A DNA stretch of 64,000 nt from Candidatus Leucobacter sulfamidivorax (GCA_016771945.1 QZLF01000006.1:1-64000); one strand, 5' to 3'. Shown: positions 26,900 to 35,705, counted from the first letter of the stretch. Notes: generated by a model from the sequence alone, not told the origin. Program-made: numbers and translations.

Positions 26900-27881
26900 T
26901 GAACGACAGCTCCTTCTTGTTCCCGAGTATGCCCTGCGGTCTGAATATGACGAGCAGCATGAGCGAGACGCCGACGAGCACCCACGCGAGCTGCTCGGTC
27001 TGGCTCGGGCTCAGCAGGCTGCTCGGCACGAACTCGCCCGCGATCGTGGTGAGCAGCAGCCGCACGACGAAGAAGATCAGCGTGCCGAGCAGCGGGCCGA
27101 AGATCGTCGCGGCGCCGCCGAGCAGCATGATCATCCAGAGGTTGAAGGTCATGGGGCGGGCCATGCCGTCGGGCTGCATCGCCGAGGGCATCGTCATCAC
27201 GATGCCGCCGATCGCGCCCATCACGCCGCCGAGGATGAGCGCCTGCATCTTGTAGGCGTAGGAGCTCTTGCCGAGGCTGCGCACCGCGTCCTCGTCCTCG
27301 CGGATGCCCTTGAGCACGCGGCCCCACGGGCTGCGCACGAGCGCCCAGGTGATGAGGATGAAGAGCGCGACGAGGGCCCAGGCGACGAGGCGGATCCACC
27401 AGCTGTTGCCCTCGTTGTTCGAGTAGCTGAGGCCGAGGAGTGCGGTCTGGCCGTCGGGGAACGGCGACAGCTCGCTGAAGACCCCCGCGTACTTCGAGCT
27501 GTGCAGGCCCGCGGGGCCGCCGGTCACGTCGGTGAGCATCGCCATGCGCAGGATCATGCGGATGATCTCGGCCGCGGCGATCGTCACGATGGCCAGATAG
27601 TCGCCCCGCAGCTTCAGCGTCGGGATGCCGAGGATCAGCGCGAAGACCACCGCGCAGACGATGGCGACGAGGAGCGCCGGCCAGAAGCCCAGGCCGAAGA
27701 ACGACACCGACACGCCGAAGCCGTAGGCGCCGACGAGCATGAAGCCCGCCTGGCCCATGTTCATGAGGCCCGTGAACCCGAAGTGGATGTTGAGGCCGAT
27801 GGCGGCGAGCACGAAGGCCGCCGTGGTCGGCGAGATCGCCGTCTGCAGGATGCTCGTGAGAAGTCCGGTCCAGAAATCCAT
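26892..27881 (-). CDS. livM: Branched-chain amino-acid ABC transporter permease LivM
   Basis: A protein of 329 residues with about nine hydrophobic segments. The conserved LivM stretches GFTGLMNMGQAGFMLVGAYG (near 35-55) and GRVLKGIREDEDAVRSLGK (near 188-206, the cytoplasmic coupling loop to the ATPases) are present. It pairs with LivH to form the import channel. It starts nine bases after the livH stop. Confidence 0.95.
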   Translation of the reverse strand: MDFWTGLLTSILQTAISPTTAAFVLAAIGLNIHFGFTGLMNMGQAGFMLVGAYGFGVSVSFFGLGFWPALLVAIVCAVVFALILGIPTLKLRGDYLAIVTIAAAEIIRMILRMAMLTDVTGGPAGLHSSKYAGVFSELSPFPDGQTALLGLSYSNNEGNSWWIRLVAWALVALFILITWALVRSPWGRVLKGIREDEDAVRSLGKSSYAYKMQALILGGVMGAIGGIVMTMPSAMQPDGMARPMTFNLWMIMLLGGAATIFGPLLGTLIFFVVRLLLTTIAGEFVPSSLLSPSQTEQLAWVLVGVSLMLLVIFRPQGILGNKKELSFNV

Positions 27882-27890
27882 GATGCGCTC

Positions 27891-29282
27891 CTAGCCGATC
27901 CGCTCTTTGCGTCCGAAGATGCCCTGCGGTCGTATCAACAGGATGAGGATGAGGATCGCCAGCGCCGTCGCGAACTTGAGGTCGCCCGGCAGCCAGATGT
28001 TGGTGAGCTCGACCATCATGCCGATGATCATCGAGCCGATGAAGGCGCCGAAGGCCGTGCCGAGGCCGCCGAGCGTGACCGCGGCGAAGAAGAGCAGCAG
28101 CATCTGCCCGCCGGTGAACCAGGTCACGCCGTTGAAGACGAGTCCGAAGAACACGCCGGCGAGGCCGGCCATGCCGCCGCCGATGATCCAGACGATGTTG
28201 ATGACGCGATCGACGTCGATGCCCGAGGCCCGGGCGAGCGCCGGGTTGTCGCTGATGGCACGTGTGGCGCGGCCCATGCGGGTGTACATGAGGCCGAGTC
28301 CCACGAGGATGATCGCCGCGAGCGAGACGCCCATGGCGATGAGCGACTGCACCGTCAGCACGATGCCGAAGAACTCGACCGTGGCCGGCGTGGTGCTGTC
28401 GATGCGGACGACGCCCGATCCCCAGATGAACTGGAAGAGGAACTGCAGAGTGATCGACAGGCCGATCGAGACGATCATCAGCTGCATGAGGCTCAGCCGC
28501 TTCTTGCGCAGCGGCTTCCAGAGCGCCTTGTCCTGCACCCAGCCGAAGACCGCCATCGCCACGACGGCGAGCACGGCCGCGATCAGGAGATTGCCCGTGA
28601 GGCCCATGAACACCGCGGCGAGGAGGCCGCCCAGCGACACCATCTCGCCGTGGGCGAAGTTGCTGAGGCCCGTGGTGCCGAAGATGAGGGAGAGGCCGAG
28701 CGAGGCGAGCGCGATCAGGAGGCCCATGCGGATGCCGGAGACGAACTGCTGCCAGAAGCGCGGCCAGGAGAACGAGCTCGCGCTCGATCCGCCCGTCCCG
28801 GCCTCGGCGCCGTCCCCTCCGCTCTGGGCGGCGGCGTCGGGGTCGTCGGTGAGCGGGAAGAGCGCGCTCGTCGAGCGGCCGAGCTCGACCTTCACGTCGC
28901 GCGAGTCGACGTTCCTGAAGTAGCTGCCCTCGGGAAGCGAGGACTCGTCGACCGTGACGGTGTAGGTGCCGGCCTCCTCGACCGTGAACACCCAGCGGCC
29001 GTCGTCGCCGGTCTCGGTGGTCTGGTCCTCGCCGCCCCCGGTCAGGGAGACCTCGACGCCGACCGCCGGGTCTCCCGAGGCCTGCTTGATGATGCCCTGC
29101 ACGCACGCGGTGCCGGGATCGGGCGTGCACTCCGCCGCGTGGGCCGGCGTCGCGGAGAACAGGCCTCCGAACACGGTCACGAGGAGTGCGAAGAGGAGAG
29201 CGATGCCGAGGATGCGCCTGGCCTTCGCGGGCGTCGGCGGAGCCGCCACCGCCCAGGTCGATGCTGTCGTCATGCGGGTCAC
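27891..29282 (-). CDS. livH: LivH permease with an N-terminal secreted carboxypeptidase-regulatory-like domain
   Basis: About 463 residues. Residues 1-50 are a Sec signal peptide (RRILGIALLFALLVTVFGGL, cleavage after AHA). Next comes a beta-sandwich of the carboxypeptidase-regulatory type (about 52-135, with DPAVGVEVSLTGGG and DDGRWVFTVEEAGTYTVTV), a Gly/Ser/Ala linker (about 150-172), then an ordinary LivH permease (about 175-463; LSNFAHGEMVSLGG, ARAISDNPALARASGID-like coupling loop). LivH normally has only the last 290 residues. The extra domain would face outside. I chose the GTG at 29282, four bases after GGAGG; the ATG at 29273 is the alternative. It is the first gene of livHMGF. Confidence 0.9.
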   Translation of the reverse strand: MTRMTTASTWAVAAPPTPAKARRILGIALLFALLVTVFGGLFSATPAHAAECTPDPGTACVQGIIKQASGDPAVGVEVSLTGGGEDQTTETGDDGRWVFTVEEAGTYTVTVDESSLPEGSYFRNVDSRDVKVELGRSTSALFPLTDDPDAAAQSGGDGAEAGTGGSSASSFSWPRFWQQFVSGIRMGLLIALASLGLSLIFGTTGLSNFAHGEMVSLGGLLAAVFMGLTGNLLIAAVLAVVAMAVFGWVQDKALWKPLRKKRLSLMQLMIVSIGLSITLQFLFQFIWGSGVVRIDSTTPATVEFFGIVLTVQSLIAMGVSLAAIILVGLGLMYTRMGRATRAISDNPALARASGIDVDRVINIVWIIGGGMAGLAGVFFGLVFNGVTWFTGGQMLLLFFAAVTLGGLGTAFGAFIGSMIIGMMVELTNIWLPGDLKFATALAILILILLIRPQGIFGRKERIG

Positions 29283-29475
29283 GGTACCTCCGTGGTGGTC
29301 GCTATGCGATCCGCGCCTTCGCGGATCCGCTGTGAATCCTTTGAATCGTAGCGGAGACCCGGGCCCGGGGTAATCGAATGTGGGAATCGTGCACAGCTTC
29401 GTGACCAAACGGGAATACGCGTTGTGGGATGCGCGCGACGATCGGAGGGCCGGAACGGGCCTCTAAGCTGGACGC

Positions 29476-30363
29476 ATGGCTGAGCGTTCGTGGTCCCTCA
29501 AGGGTGTCTTCCGCAGTGTGTTCGGCGGCGCGGAGGCCGAGGCCGAGCCCATCACCGAGGACACCTGGGACGAGCTCGAGACGGCGCTCATCACCGCCGA
29601 CTTCGGCCCCGAGATCTCGGATTCGATCCTCGACCAGCTCCGCGCCGACGTCGAGCGGCTGCGGGTCGCCGAGGTGCGCGAGCTGCGCGGCATGCTGCGC
29701 GACGCGATCGAGGAGCGGCTCGCGAAGTTCGACCCCACGCTGCATCTGTCCGAGCGTCCGGCCGTGATCCTCGTCGTCGGCGTCAACGGGGTCGGCAAGA
29801 CGACCACCATCGGCAAGTTCGCGAACTACCTGCGCGCCTTCGACAAGCGGGTCATCGTCGGGGCCGCCGACACCTTCCGCGCCGCGGCCGTCGAGCAGCT
29901 CGCGACCTGGGCGGAGCGCGGCGGGGCCGCGATCGTGCGGCCGCAGCAGCAGGGGCAGGATCCGGCCTCGGTGGCGTTCCAGACCGTCGAGCGGGCGAAG
30001 GCCGAGGGCTACGACATCGTGCTGGTCGACACCGCGGGCCGGCTGCAGACCAAGGGCGGGCTCATGGACGAGCTGTCGAAGGTGCGCCGCGTCATCGAGA
30101 AGCAGGCCCCGGTGGCCGAGGTGCTGCTCGTGCTCGATGCGACGACCGGGCAGAACGGTCTCGCGCAGGCCGAGGCCTTCATCGAGCACGCGGGGGTCAC
30201 GGGCCTCGTGCTCACGAAGCTCGACGGCTCGGCGAAGGGCGGCTTCGTGCTGTCGGTGCAGCAGAAGACGGGGCTGCCCATCAAGCTCGTGGGGCAGGGC
30301 GAGGGCATCGGCGACCTCACCGGCTTCACGCCGCACGTCTTCGCGCAGCAGCTGGTGGGGTAG
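29476..30363 (+). CDS. ftsY: Signal recognition particle receptor FtsY
   Basis: A protein of 295 residues with a short N-terminal region and a complete NG GTPase domain: G1 GVNGVGKTTT, G2/G3 regions DTFRAAAVEQL and DTAGRLQTKGG, G4 TKLDGSAKGG, and the closing GQGEGIGDLTGF. It docks SRP-ribosome complexes at the membrane with Ffh, which is encoded 2.4 kb downstream. It lacks the long acidic A domain of E. coli FtsY. TAAGCT (29464-29469) ends six bases before the ATG and there is no ribosome site, so the mRNA is probably leaderless. Confidence 0.97.
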   Translation: MAERSWSLKGVFRSVFGGAEAEAEPITEDTWDELETALITADFGPEISDSILDQLRADVERLRVAEVRELRGMLRDAIEERLAKFDPTLHLSERPAVILVVGVNGVGKTTTIGKFANYLRAFDKRVIVGAADTFRAAAVEQLATWAERGGAAIVRPQQQGQDPASVAFQTVERAKAEGYDIVLVDTAGRLQTKGGLMDELSKVRRVIEKQAPVAEVLLVLDATTGQNGLAQAEAFIEHAGVTGLVLTKLDGSAKGGFVLSVQQKTGLPIKLVGQGEGIGDLTGFTPHVFAQQLVG

Positions 30364-30556
30364 CGCGGGCGACTGTTGCCAGATTTATGAACCGGCGGCG
30401 GAGACGACCACGCGTTGAACTGAGGGGCGCCCCGTGACCTTCTCTGCCGATGAGCTTCCGCTCGACCAGGCGCTCTACGCTCGCGCCATCGCGCTGTCGA
30501 TCAGTGCGCAACCGGGCGATGAGCCGGGAGTGCTGCCGCGACGAGTTCGGAGGTGA

Positions 30557-31063
30557 ACAGGAGCAAGCAGCGACGGCCTCGAATTGCTCGCGATCGTAGA
30601 CTGTGAAGTCACCAGTTCTTGGATCGGCATGGGCGAGAATCTCGCCTGGTCGGAGGGCCGTGAGCTGTTCTGCTCCGAAGGCCTCCGAGAACGCATTGCC
30701 GTCTCGGCCAGCTGCCCGCAGCCGGTACAGCGCGTAAGGCTTGAGAGCTGCCTATCCGAAGGGCATCTCCATGTCGTGCGCCTCAGTGACCGCCGGTTTC
30801 AGCGGAACTTCGAGAGCTCCTACCGACTCCCAGGCATGGCTTTGCGATCTATAGTCAGCGCTGAGCCGGTAGGAATTGATCGGCTCGAGAAGGAGCGTAT
30901 CGACGGAGCCCCGGCACAGGCGGATGAGCACATTCGCGGAGCTGTCTTCGGCGCGCTCGATACCTACTTCGCCGATGATCGGCGGGCTGCAGGCGGTGAG
31001 CGAAAGGCCGATGGCCCCTATCGCGACCACGAGTGTCGGCCGCAGGATACTGGGTTCGGTCAT
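30557..31063 (-). pseudogene. Lipoprotein gene interrupted by an in-frame TAG
   Basis: From the ATG at 31063 the frame encodes a lipoprotein signal (LVVAIGAIGLSLTAC) and about 100 residues, then meets TAG at 30754-30752. The same frame remains open and protein-like beyond it (KPYALYRLRAAG, TALRPGEILAHADP, FTVYDREQFEAV), to about 30557. A single C-to-T change of a CAG codon would explain the stop. I therefore read it as a disrupted gene, though a short functional protein (104 residues) ending at 30752 is possible. TACGAT (31071-31076) is seven bases before the ATG, a leaderless promoter. The family is not recognised. The start at 31063 is better than the ATG at 31090, which has only a weak site. 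Confidence 0.55.
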
Positions 31064-31196
31064 GTTCGCAATCGTAGAGAACATCTTCATCCCGCTCGCT
31101 GTCGGCTGCACGCACCATCGCTGCCTGCTCGGCAGAGGATTCTCGTCGACACCGCGTCTTGGCAGATCCCATACTTCTGGCACTCGCCGCCACTCG

Positions 31197-31214
31197 GGTG
31201 TATTCTTGGTGTAT
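31197..31214 (+). promoter_or_regulatory. Direct-repeat operator and leaderless promoter of vapBC
   Basis: GGTGTAT occurs at 31197-31203 and again at 31208-31214, eleven bases apart (one helical turn). The pair covers the -10 box TATTCT (31201-31206) and the start codon. Toxin-antitoxin operons are usually autorepressed by their own complex, and this spacing suits such a site. Confidence 0.5.
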
Positions 31215-31428
31215 GGGACGCACAAACATCGATATCGACGACGATCTCGTGGGTGAGGTGATGCGGCGATTCGGGCTGCGCACCAAGAAGGAAGCCGTCG
31301 ATCTGGCGCTGCGGCGTCTCGTGGGTGTGCCGCTCACCGAGGGATTCTTCCGCAGTTTGCGCGGAATCGGATGGGGTGAGGAGCTCGACGCGATTCGCTC
31401 GGACGGCGATCCGTGGGGCGCCGCTTGA
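31213..31428 (+). CDS. vapB: VapB-type antitoxin
   Basis: A protein of 71 residues that opens with a ribbon-helix-helix-like segment ([20 protein letters not shown], then [13 protein letters not shown]) and ends in an acidic/aromatic tail ([12 protein letters not shown]) that would wrap the toxin. This is the classic VapB2-like layout. The ATG at 31213 lies six bases after TATTCT and is probably leaderless. It overlaps the toxin gene by 16 bases. The pair sits between the broken lipoprotein gene and the macro-domain gene, an accessory pocket inside otherwise core genes. Confidence 0.9.
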   Translation: MGRTNIDIDDDLVGEVMRRFGLRTKKEAVDLALRRLVGVPLTEGFFRSLRGIGWGEELDAIRSDGDPWGAA

Positions 31429-31826
31429 TCCTCGTCGACACCTCCGCCTGGATCGAGTATCTGCGCGACAGCGACGATCCCGTCGTCTCCCAACTCGAGG
31501 ATCTGATCTCCGCGGAAGTGGATGTGCGAATCACCGAGCCCATCGTCATGGAACTGCTCGCGGGCGCGAACACTCCGGTCCGTGAGAGCGCGATCTCACA
31601 GCTCACGAACGGCCTGCCGTTGCTGCCGATCGATCCGGCGCTCGACTATCGCGCCGCCGCGCAACTCTTCGTCGCCGCGAGGCGCGTCGGTCATCCCATA
31701 CGCAGCCTCAACGATTGCCTGATCGCCGCGATCGCGGTACGGCACGATGCGGCGCTGCTGCAGCGGGATCGCGACTTCACCTTCCTCGCAGAGGTGACGC
31801 CGCTGCGTCTGCATGGGACTGGATGA
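31413..31826 (+). CDS. vapC: VapC-type PIN-domain ribonuclease toxin
   Basis: A protein of 137 residues with a PIN domain. The four expected acidic residues are present: D9 in LVDTSAW, a Glu in PIVMELLAG, and two Asp in [11 protein letters not shown] and RDRDFTFL. Such toxins cut tRNA or rRNA using Mg2+ when VapB is lost. The GTG at 31413 overlaps vapB; a TTG at 31425 overlapping the vapB stop is the alternative. All catalytic residues are intact, so the toxin is probably active. Confidence 0.92.
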   Translation: MGRRLILVDTSAWIEYLRDSDDPVVSQLEDLISAEVDVRITEPIVMELLAGANTPVRESAISQLTNGLPLLPIDPALDYRAAAQLFVAARRVGHPIRSLNDCLIAAIAVRHDAALLQRDRDFTFLAEVTPLRLHGTG

Positions 31827-31887
31827 TCGATCCCCAGGGTTCAGGACCGGGTCGGATCGGCGAGATCGGGATCGGCTCGTCGGCCGG

Positions 31888-32745
31888 CTACCGGGAGGCG
31901 AGCAGCGAGGGGATGCGGATCTCCCGCCACCAGCGAGGGTTCACCCCGCCGGCCGACATCCCGTGTCCGGGGTCGAGCTCCGGCACGTACAGATAGGGGT
32001 TCGCGCCCTCGGCGGGTCGCGCGTCGAAGGCGGCCCCGGTGATCCGCTCGAACTCCGCTGCGAGCAGGGCCAGCAGCTGCGCGGGGCGGTCCGGCGCCGG
32101 GGTGTCCGCGAACCGGCCCCGCAGCAGGATCTGGAGGGAGGGATCGCCCCGGAGCATGCCCTGGCCGCTCGCGGAGGGGGTCGGGTGCGGATCGCCGCCG
32201 TCGAAGAGCGCGCCGATCGACCCCGGGGCGACGGCCGGTGGGCGATGCCTCCAGAGGATCGCCTGCAGGCGCGTGAGCTTCGACTCGTCGAAGGCGATGA
32301 GCCGCACGTCCTCGACCGAGGTCTCCGCGGCGAGGATCGTGTCGATCGCGGTCTCCGCAGCCTCGTGCACCGGCCAGCCGTACACGCCCGCCGAGACGAG
32401 CGGGAAGGCGACGCTGCGCGCGCCGAGCTCGTCCGCGACCTCGAGCGCCCGGCGGTAGCACGAGACCAGCAGGGAGCGGTCCCTCTCGCCGGCTGCGAAG
32501 TTCGGGCCGACGGTGTGGATCGCCCAGCGCGCCGGCAGCTCGCCGCCCGGCGTCCAGCCCGCGTCGCCCGTCGCCAGGCCGTCCGGGAACCGCTCCACGC
32601 ACTCGCGCAGCAGACCGGGTCCCGCGGCCCGGTGGATCGCGCCGTCGACCCCGCCGCCTCCCCGCATCGCGCGGTTCGCCGCGTTGACGATCGCGTCGAC
32701 GCGCTGCTCGGTGATGTCGCCCCGCAGGGCGATGAGTTCGACCAC
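31888..32745 (-). CDS. Macro-domain (ADP-ribose binding) protein with an extra C-terminal region
   Basis: A protein of 285 residues. Residues 1-165 are a macro domain with GDITEQRVDAIVNAANRAM, GGGGVDGAIHRAAG and PLVSAGVYGWP loops, as in O-acetyl-ADP-ribose deacetylases (YmdB/TARG type). About 110 further residues (FDGGDPHPTPSASGQG ... YLYVPELDPGHGMSAGG) match nothing I recognise. The domain likely removes ADP-ribose or its acetyl ester from proteins, RNA or metabolites. The GTG start follows CAGACT by six bases (leaderless pattern) and also a short G-run. It is divergent from ffh. Confidence 0.87.
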   Translation of the reverse strand: MVELIALRGDITEQRVDAIVNAANRAMRGGGGVDGAIHRAAGPGLLRECVERFPDGLATGDAGWTPGGELPARWAIHTVGPNFAAGERDRSLLVSCYRRALEVADELGARSVAFPLVSAGVYGWPVHEAAETAIDTILAAETSVEDVRLIAFDESKLTRLQAILWRHRPPAVAPGSIGALFDGGDPHPTPSASGQGMLRGDPSLQILLRGRFADTPAPDRPAQLLALLAAEFERITGAAFDARPAEGANPYLYVPELDPGHGMSAGGVNPRWWREIRIPSLLASR

Positions 32746-32819
32746 GCCCCCAGTCTGCCAGGCGAAACCAAGCCCGCACCCCGATCCCGGTGCCCGGCGA
32801 CCGGTAGACTGGGCGCACT

Positions 32820-34409
32820 ATGGCTACCTTCGGCACCCTGTCCACGCGGCTCACCGACACCTTCAGGAACCTCCGGACGAAGGGCAAGCTCACCGCGGCC
32901 GATGTCGACGGCACCGTGCGGGAGATCCGCCGCGCGCTGCTCGAGGCCGACGTCGCACTCGAGGTCGTCAAGGACTTCACCGGCAGGGTGCGCGAGCGCG
33001 CCCTCGGCGACGAGGTCAACAAGGCGCTGAACCCGGCGCAGCAGGTCGTGCAGATCGTCAACGAGGAGCTGATCGCGATCCTCGGCGGCGAGCAGCGCCG
33101 CCTGGAGTTCGCGAAGACCCCGCCGACCGTCATCATGCTCGCGGGCCTCCAGGGCGCCGGCAAGACCACGCTCGCCGGCAAGCTCGCGAGGTGGCTGAAG
33201 GATCAGGGTCACACCCCGCTCCTCGTGGCCTGCGACCTGCAGCGCCCCAACGCCGTCACGCAGCTCGGCGTCGTCGCCGAGCAGGCGGGCGTCGCGATCT
33301 ACGCGCCGCACCCCGGCAACACGGGCGCCGAGGGCGACGCCGTGGTCGGCGACCCGGTGCGGGTCGCGAAGGACGGCGTCACGGAGGCGAAGCAGAAGCA
33401 GTACGACTTCGTGATCGTCGACACCGCGGGCCGCCTCGGCGTCGACGCCGAGCTCATGCGGCAGGCCGGCGACATCCGGGAGGCGATCGACCCCGACGAG
33501 GTGCTCTTCGTCATCGACGCGATGATCGGCCAGGACGCGGTCGCGACGGCCAAGGCCTTCCAGGAGGGCGTCGACTTCACCGGCGTCGTGCTCACGAAGC
33601 TCGACGGCGACACCCGAGGCGGCGCAGCGCTGTCGATCCGCGGGATCACCGGCAAGCCGATCCTCTTCGCGTCCACCGGCGAGGGACTCGGCGATCTCGA
33701 GCCCTTCCATCCCGACCGCATGGCGAGCCGCATCCTCGACCTCGGCGACGTGCTCACCCTCATCGAGCAGGCCCAGCAGGCCTTCGACGAGGAGGAGGCG
33801 CGCAAGGTCGCCGAGAAGATCGCGAGCGAGCAGTTCACGCTCGACGACTTCCTGAAGCAGATGCAGCAGCTGCGGGGAGCGGGCTCCATCAAGAAGATGA
33901 TGGGCATGCTGCCCGGCATGGGCAAGATGAAGGAGCAGCTCGAGAACTTCGACGAGCGCGAGATCGTGCACACCGAGGCGATCATCCAGTCGATGACGCC
34001 GGCCGAGCGGCAGAACCCGAAGCTGCTCAACGGCTCCAGGCGCCTGCGCATCGCGAAGGGCTCGGGCATGACGGTGACCGACGTGAACTCCCTCGTGCAG
34101 CGCTTCGAGCAGGCGGCGAAGATGATGAAGACCGTCGCGAAGGGCGGCGTGCCGCAGATCCCGGGCATGGGGACGGTGCCCGGGATGGGCGGCGGCTACG
34201 CCGGGAAGAAGAAGCAGCCCCAGGGCAAGGGGAAGGGCGCCAAGCGGTCGGGCAACCCGGCCAAGCGCGCGGCGGAGGCGGCCGGCCGGCCGTCCGTGCC
34301 GAGCGGGGGCGGATCGGGCTTCGGCCTCGGCGCGGGTCCCGCAGGCGGGGCCCCGCAGCCGAGCGAGGCCGACCTCGCCCAGTTCCAGCAGATGCTCGGC
34401 AAGCGGTAG
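32820..34409 (+). CDS. ffh: Signal recognition particle protein Ffh
   Basis: A protein of 529 residues: N domain (1-95), GTPase G domain (GLQGAGKTT near 108-116, CDLQRPNA, DTAGRLGVDAELM, TKLDGDTRGGAAL), then a methionine-rich M domain (about 300-440, MMGMLPGMGKMKEQL and RRLRIAKGSGMTV) that binds 4.5S RNA and signal peptides. A long Gly/Lys/Pro C-terminal tail (about 440-529) is usual in actinobacteria. TAGACT (32805-32810) lies nine bases before the ATG with no ribosome site. It is convergent with the YbdK gene only six bases away. Confidence 0.97.
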   Translation: MATFGTLSTRLTDTFRNLRTKGKLTAADVDGTVREIRRALLEADVALEVVKDFTGRVRERALGDEVNKALNPAQQVVQIVNEELIAILGGEQRRLEFAKTPPTVIMLAGLQGAGKTTLAGKLARWLKDQGHTPLLVACDLQRPNAVTQLGVVAEQAGVAIYAPHPGNTGAEGDAVVGDPVRVAKDGVTEAKQKQYDFVIVDTAGRLGVDAELMRQAGDIREAIDPDEVLFVIDAMIGQDAVATAKAFQEGVDFTGVVLTKLDGDTRGGAALSIRGITGKPILFASTGEGLGDLEPFHPDRMASRILDLGDVLTLIEQAQQAFDEEEARKVAEKIASEQFTLDDFLKQMQQLRGAGSIKKMMGMLPGMGKMKEQLENFDEREIVHTEAIIQSMTPAERQNPKLLNGSRRLRIAKGSGMTVTDVNSLVQRFEQAAKMMKTVAKGGVPQIPGMGTVPGMGGGYAGKKKQPQGKGKGAKRSGNPAKRAAEAAGRPSVPSGGGSGFGLGAGPAGGAPQPSEADLAQFQQMLGKR

Positions 34410-34415
34410 GGTCCG

Positions 34416-35573
34416 TTAGCCCGACAGCCCGGCGGCGAACTCCTCCGCGAGTGCGTCGACGACCGCGGTGAGAGGGGCGGATCCGCCCGCGGTCCCGCCG
34501 TGCGCGGCGTAGGCCGCGAGCTGGCGCTCGGCGCTCGCGCCCCGCTGCAGGATCCGCAGCACCTCCGCGAGCTCCGCCTCGCAGCCGAGCTTCGCGGCGA
34601 CGGGCGCGAGCGTCTCGACGAGGGACGCGAGGTGCTCGCGCAGCGGTTCCTGGCGGCCGTCGCGGTCCACGATCACGCGGGCGTCGAGCCCGTAGCGCGC
34701 CGCGCGCCACTTGTTCTCCCGCACGAACCACGCCTGCAGGCGGGGGAGCTCGCGCCCGGCGTCGAGCAGCTCCTGGAAGTGCTCGGCGAGGCACTGGGTC
34801 AGCGCGGCCAGGGCCCCGATCTCGGCGAGCGTCGACGCCCCGTCGCAGAAGCGCATCTCGAGCGTGCCCCAGCGCGGGGCCGGGCGGATGTCCCAGCGCG
34901 CCTCCGTGGGCTCGGCGATGATGCCCGTCGCGGCGAGATCCCCGATCACGCGCTCGACGTCGTCCCAGTCGTCGAAGTCCCAGGGCAGGCCCGCGGTGGG
35001 CAGCTGCTGGAACATCAGGGTGCGGTTCGAGGCGTAGCCGGTGGCCTCGCCGGCCCAGAGGGGGCTCGAGGCCGACAGCGCGAGCAGGTGCGGCAGGTGG
35101 GCGAGCAGCGCGTGCAGCAGGGGCACGACGCGCTCGCGCCGATCCACCCCCACGTGCACGTGCACGCCCCAGATCAGCATGTTGCGGCCCCACCAGCGGG
35201 TGCGCTCGACGAAGCGGTCGTAGCGCTCGCTCGGGGTGACGCGCTGATCCTCCCAGCGGCTGAAGGGGTGGCTGCCCGAGCCGATGAGGCTCGCGCCCCG
35301 GGTGGCGGCCGCGGCCTGCGCGGCCGCGGCGAGCTCGCGCAGCTCGGCCGTGGCCTCGGCGACGCGCCGCTGCGGGGAGGTGACGAGCTCGACCGTGTTC
35401 TGCAGCAGCTCGCTCGCGAGGTGCGGGAAGCCGTCGCCCGGGAAGCGGTCGCCGAGCTCCGCGAGGATCTCGGGGCCGAACTGCACGAGCTCGCGCGTGC
35501 CGCGGTCGACGATGGCGAGCTCCCACTCGATCCCGAGGGTCGATCGGGGGGATGCGGCGAAGGTGATGGGCAT
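34416..35573 (-). CDS. Carboxylate-amine ligase, GCS2 family (YbdK-like)
   Basis: A protein of 385 residues of the glutamate-cysteine ligase type 2 family. Seen features are LGIEWELAIVD at the start, LLQNTVELVTSPQ (near 60), GSGSHPFSRWEDQRV (near 100) and RFCDGASTLAEI (near 240). YbdK has weak glutamate-cysteine ligase activity in vitro. Actinobacteria use mycothiol instead of glutathione, so the true product is likely another gamma-glutamyl or carboxylate-amine compound. GAGGAGCC precedes the ATG. Confidence 0.88.
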   Translation of the reverse strand: MPITFAASPRSTLGIEWELAIVDRGTRELVQFGPEILAELGDRFPGDGFPHLASELLQNTVELVTSPQRRVAEATAELRELAAAAQAAAATRGASLIGSGSHPFSRWEDQRVTPSERYDRFVERTRWWGRNMLIWGVHVHVGVDRRERVVPLLHALLAHLPHLLALSASSPLWAGEATGYASNRTLMFQQLPTAGLPWDFDDWDDVERVIGDLAATGIIAEPTEARWDIRPAPRWGTLEMRFCDGASTLAEIGALAALTQCLAEHFQELLDAGRELPRLQAWFVRENKWRAARYGLDARVIVDRDGRQEPLREHLASLVETLAPVAAKLGCEAELAEVLRILQRGASAERQLAAYAAHGGTAGGSAPLTAVVDALAEEFAAGLSG

Positions 35574-35669
35574 CCGTGGCTCCTCCCGTTTCGGGCAGGA
35601 TCCCAGCCTACTTGTGCGGGGCGCCGCGGCTGCACATCCGCGTCACGAGAAGAAAAATGCCTGCTCAGA

Positions 35670-35705
35670 GCAAAAATTGTGTTTTGCTTCACGGCGTGGG
35701 ATGAT
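35670..35705 (+). promoter_or_regulatory. AT-rich promoter region of the rpsP operon with an inverted repeat
   Basis: GCAAAA (35670-35675) and TTTTGC (35682-35687) form an inverted repeat inside an AT-rich island (about 35646-35690) that stands out in this GC-rich DNA. TTGTGT (35678-35683) and GATGAT (35700-35705), 16 bases apart, may be the promoter of rpsP-khpA-rimM-trmD. The transcript would carry a leader of about 110 bases, long enough for regulation. Confidence 0.4.

Noticed and set aside
30434..30556. A 40-codon frame (GTG start, GAGGGG upstream) after ftsY
   Set aside because: Too short to judge, no family resemblance, and it adjoins the decayed end of the opposite-strand lipoprotein gene. 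It may be real, but the support is weak.
30584..31261. A 225-codon plus-strand frame between ftsY and vapB
   Set aside because: It is antisense to the lipoprotein frame with its clear signal peptide, and runs through the vapBC promoter.
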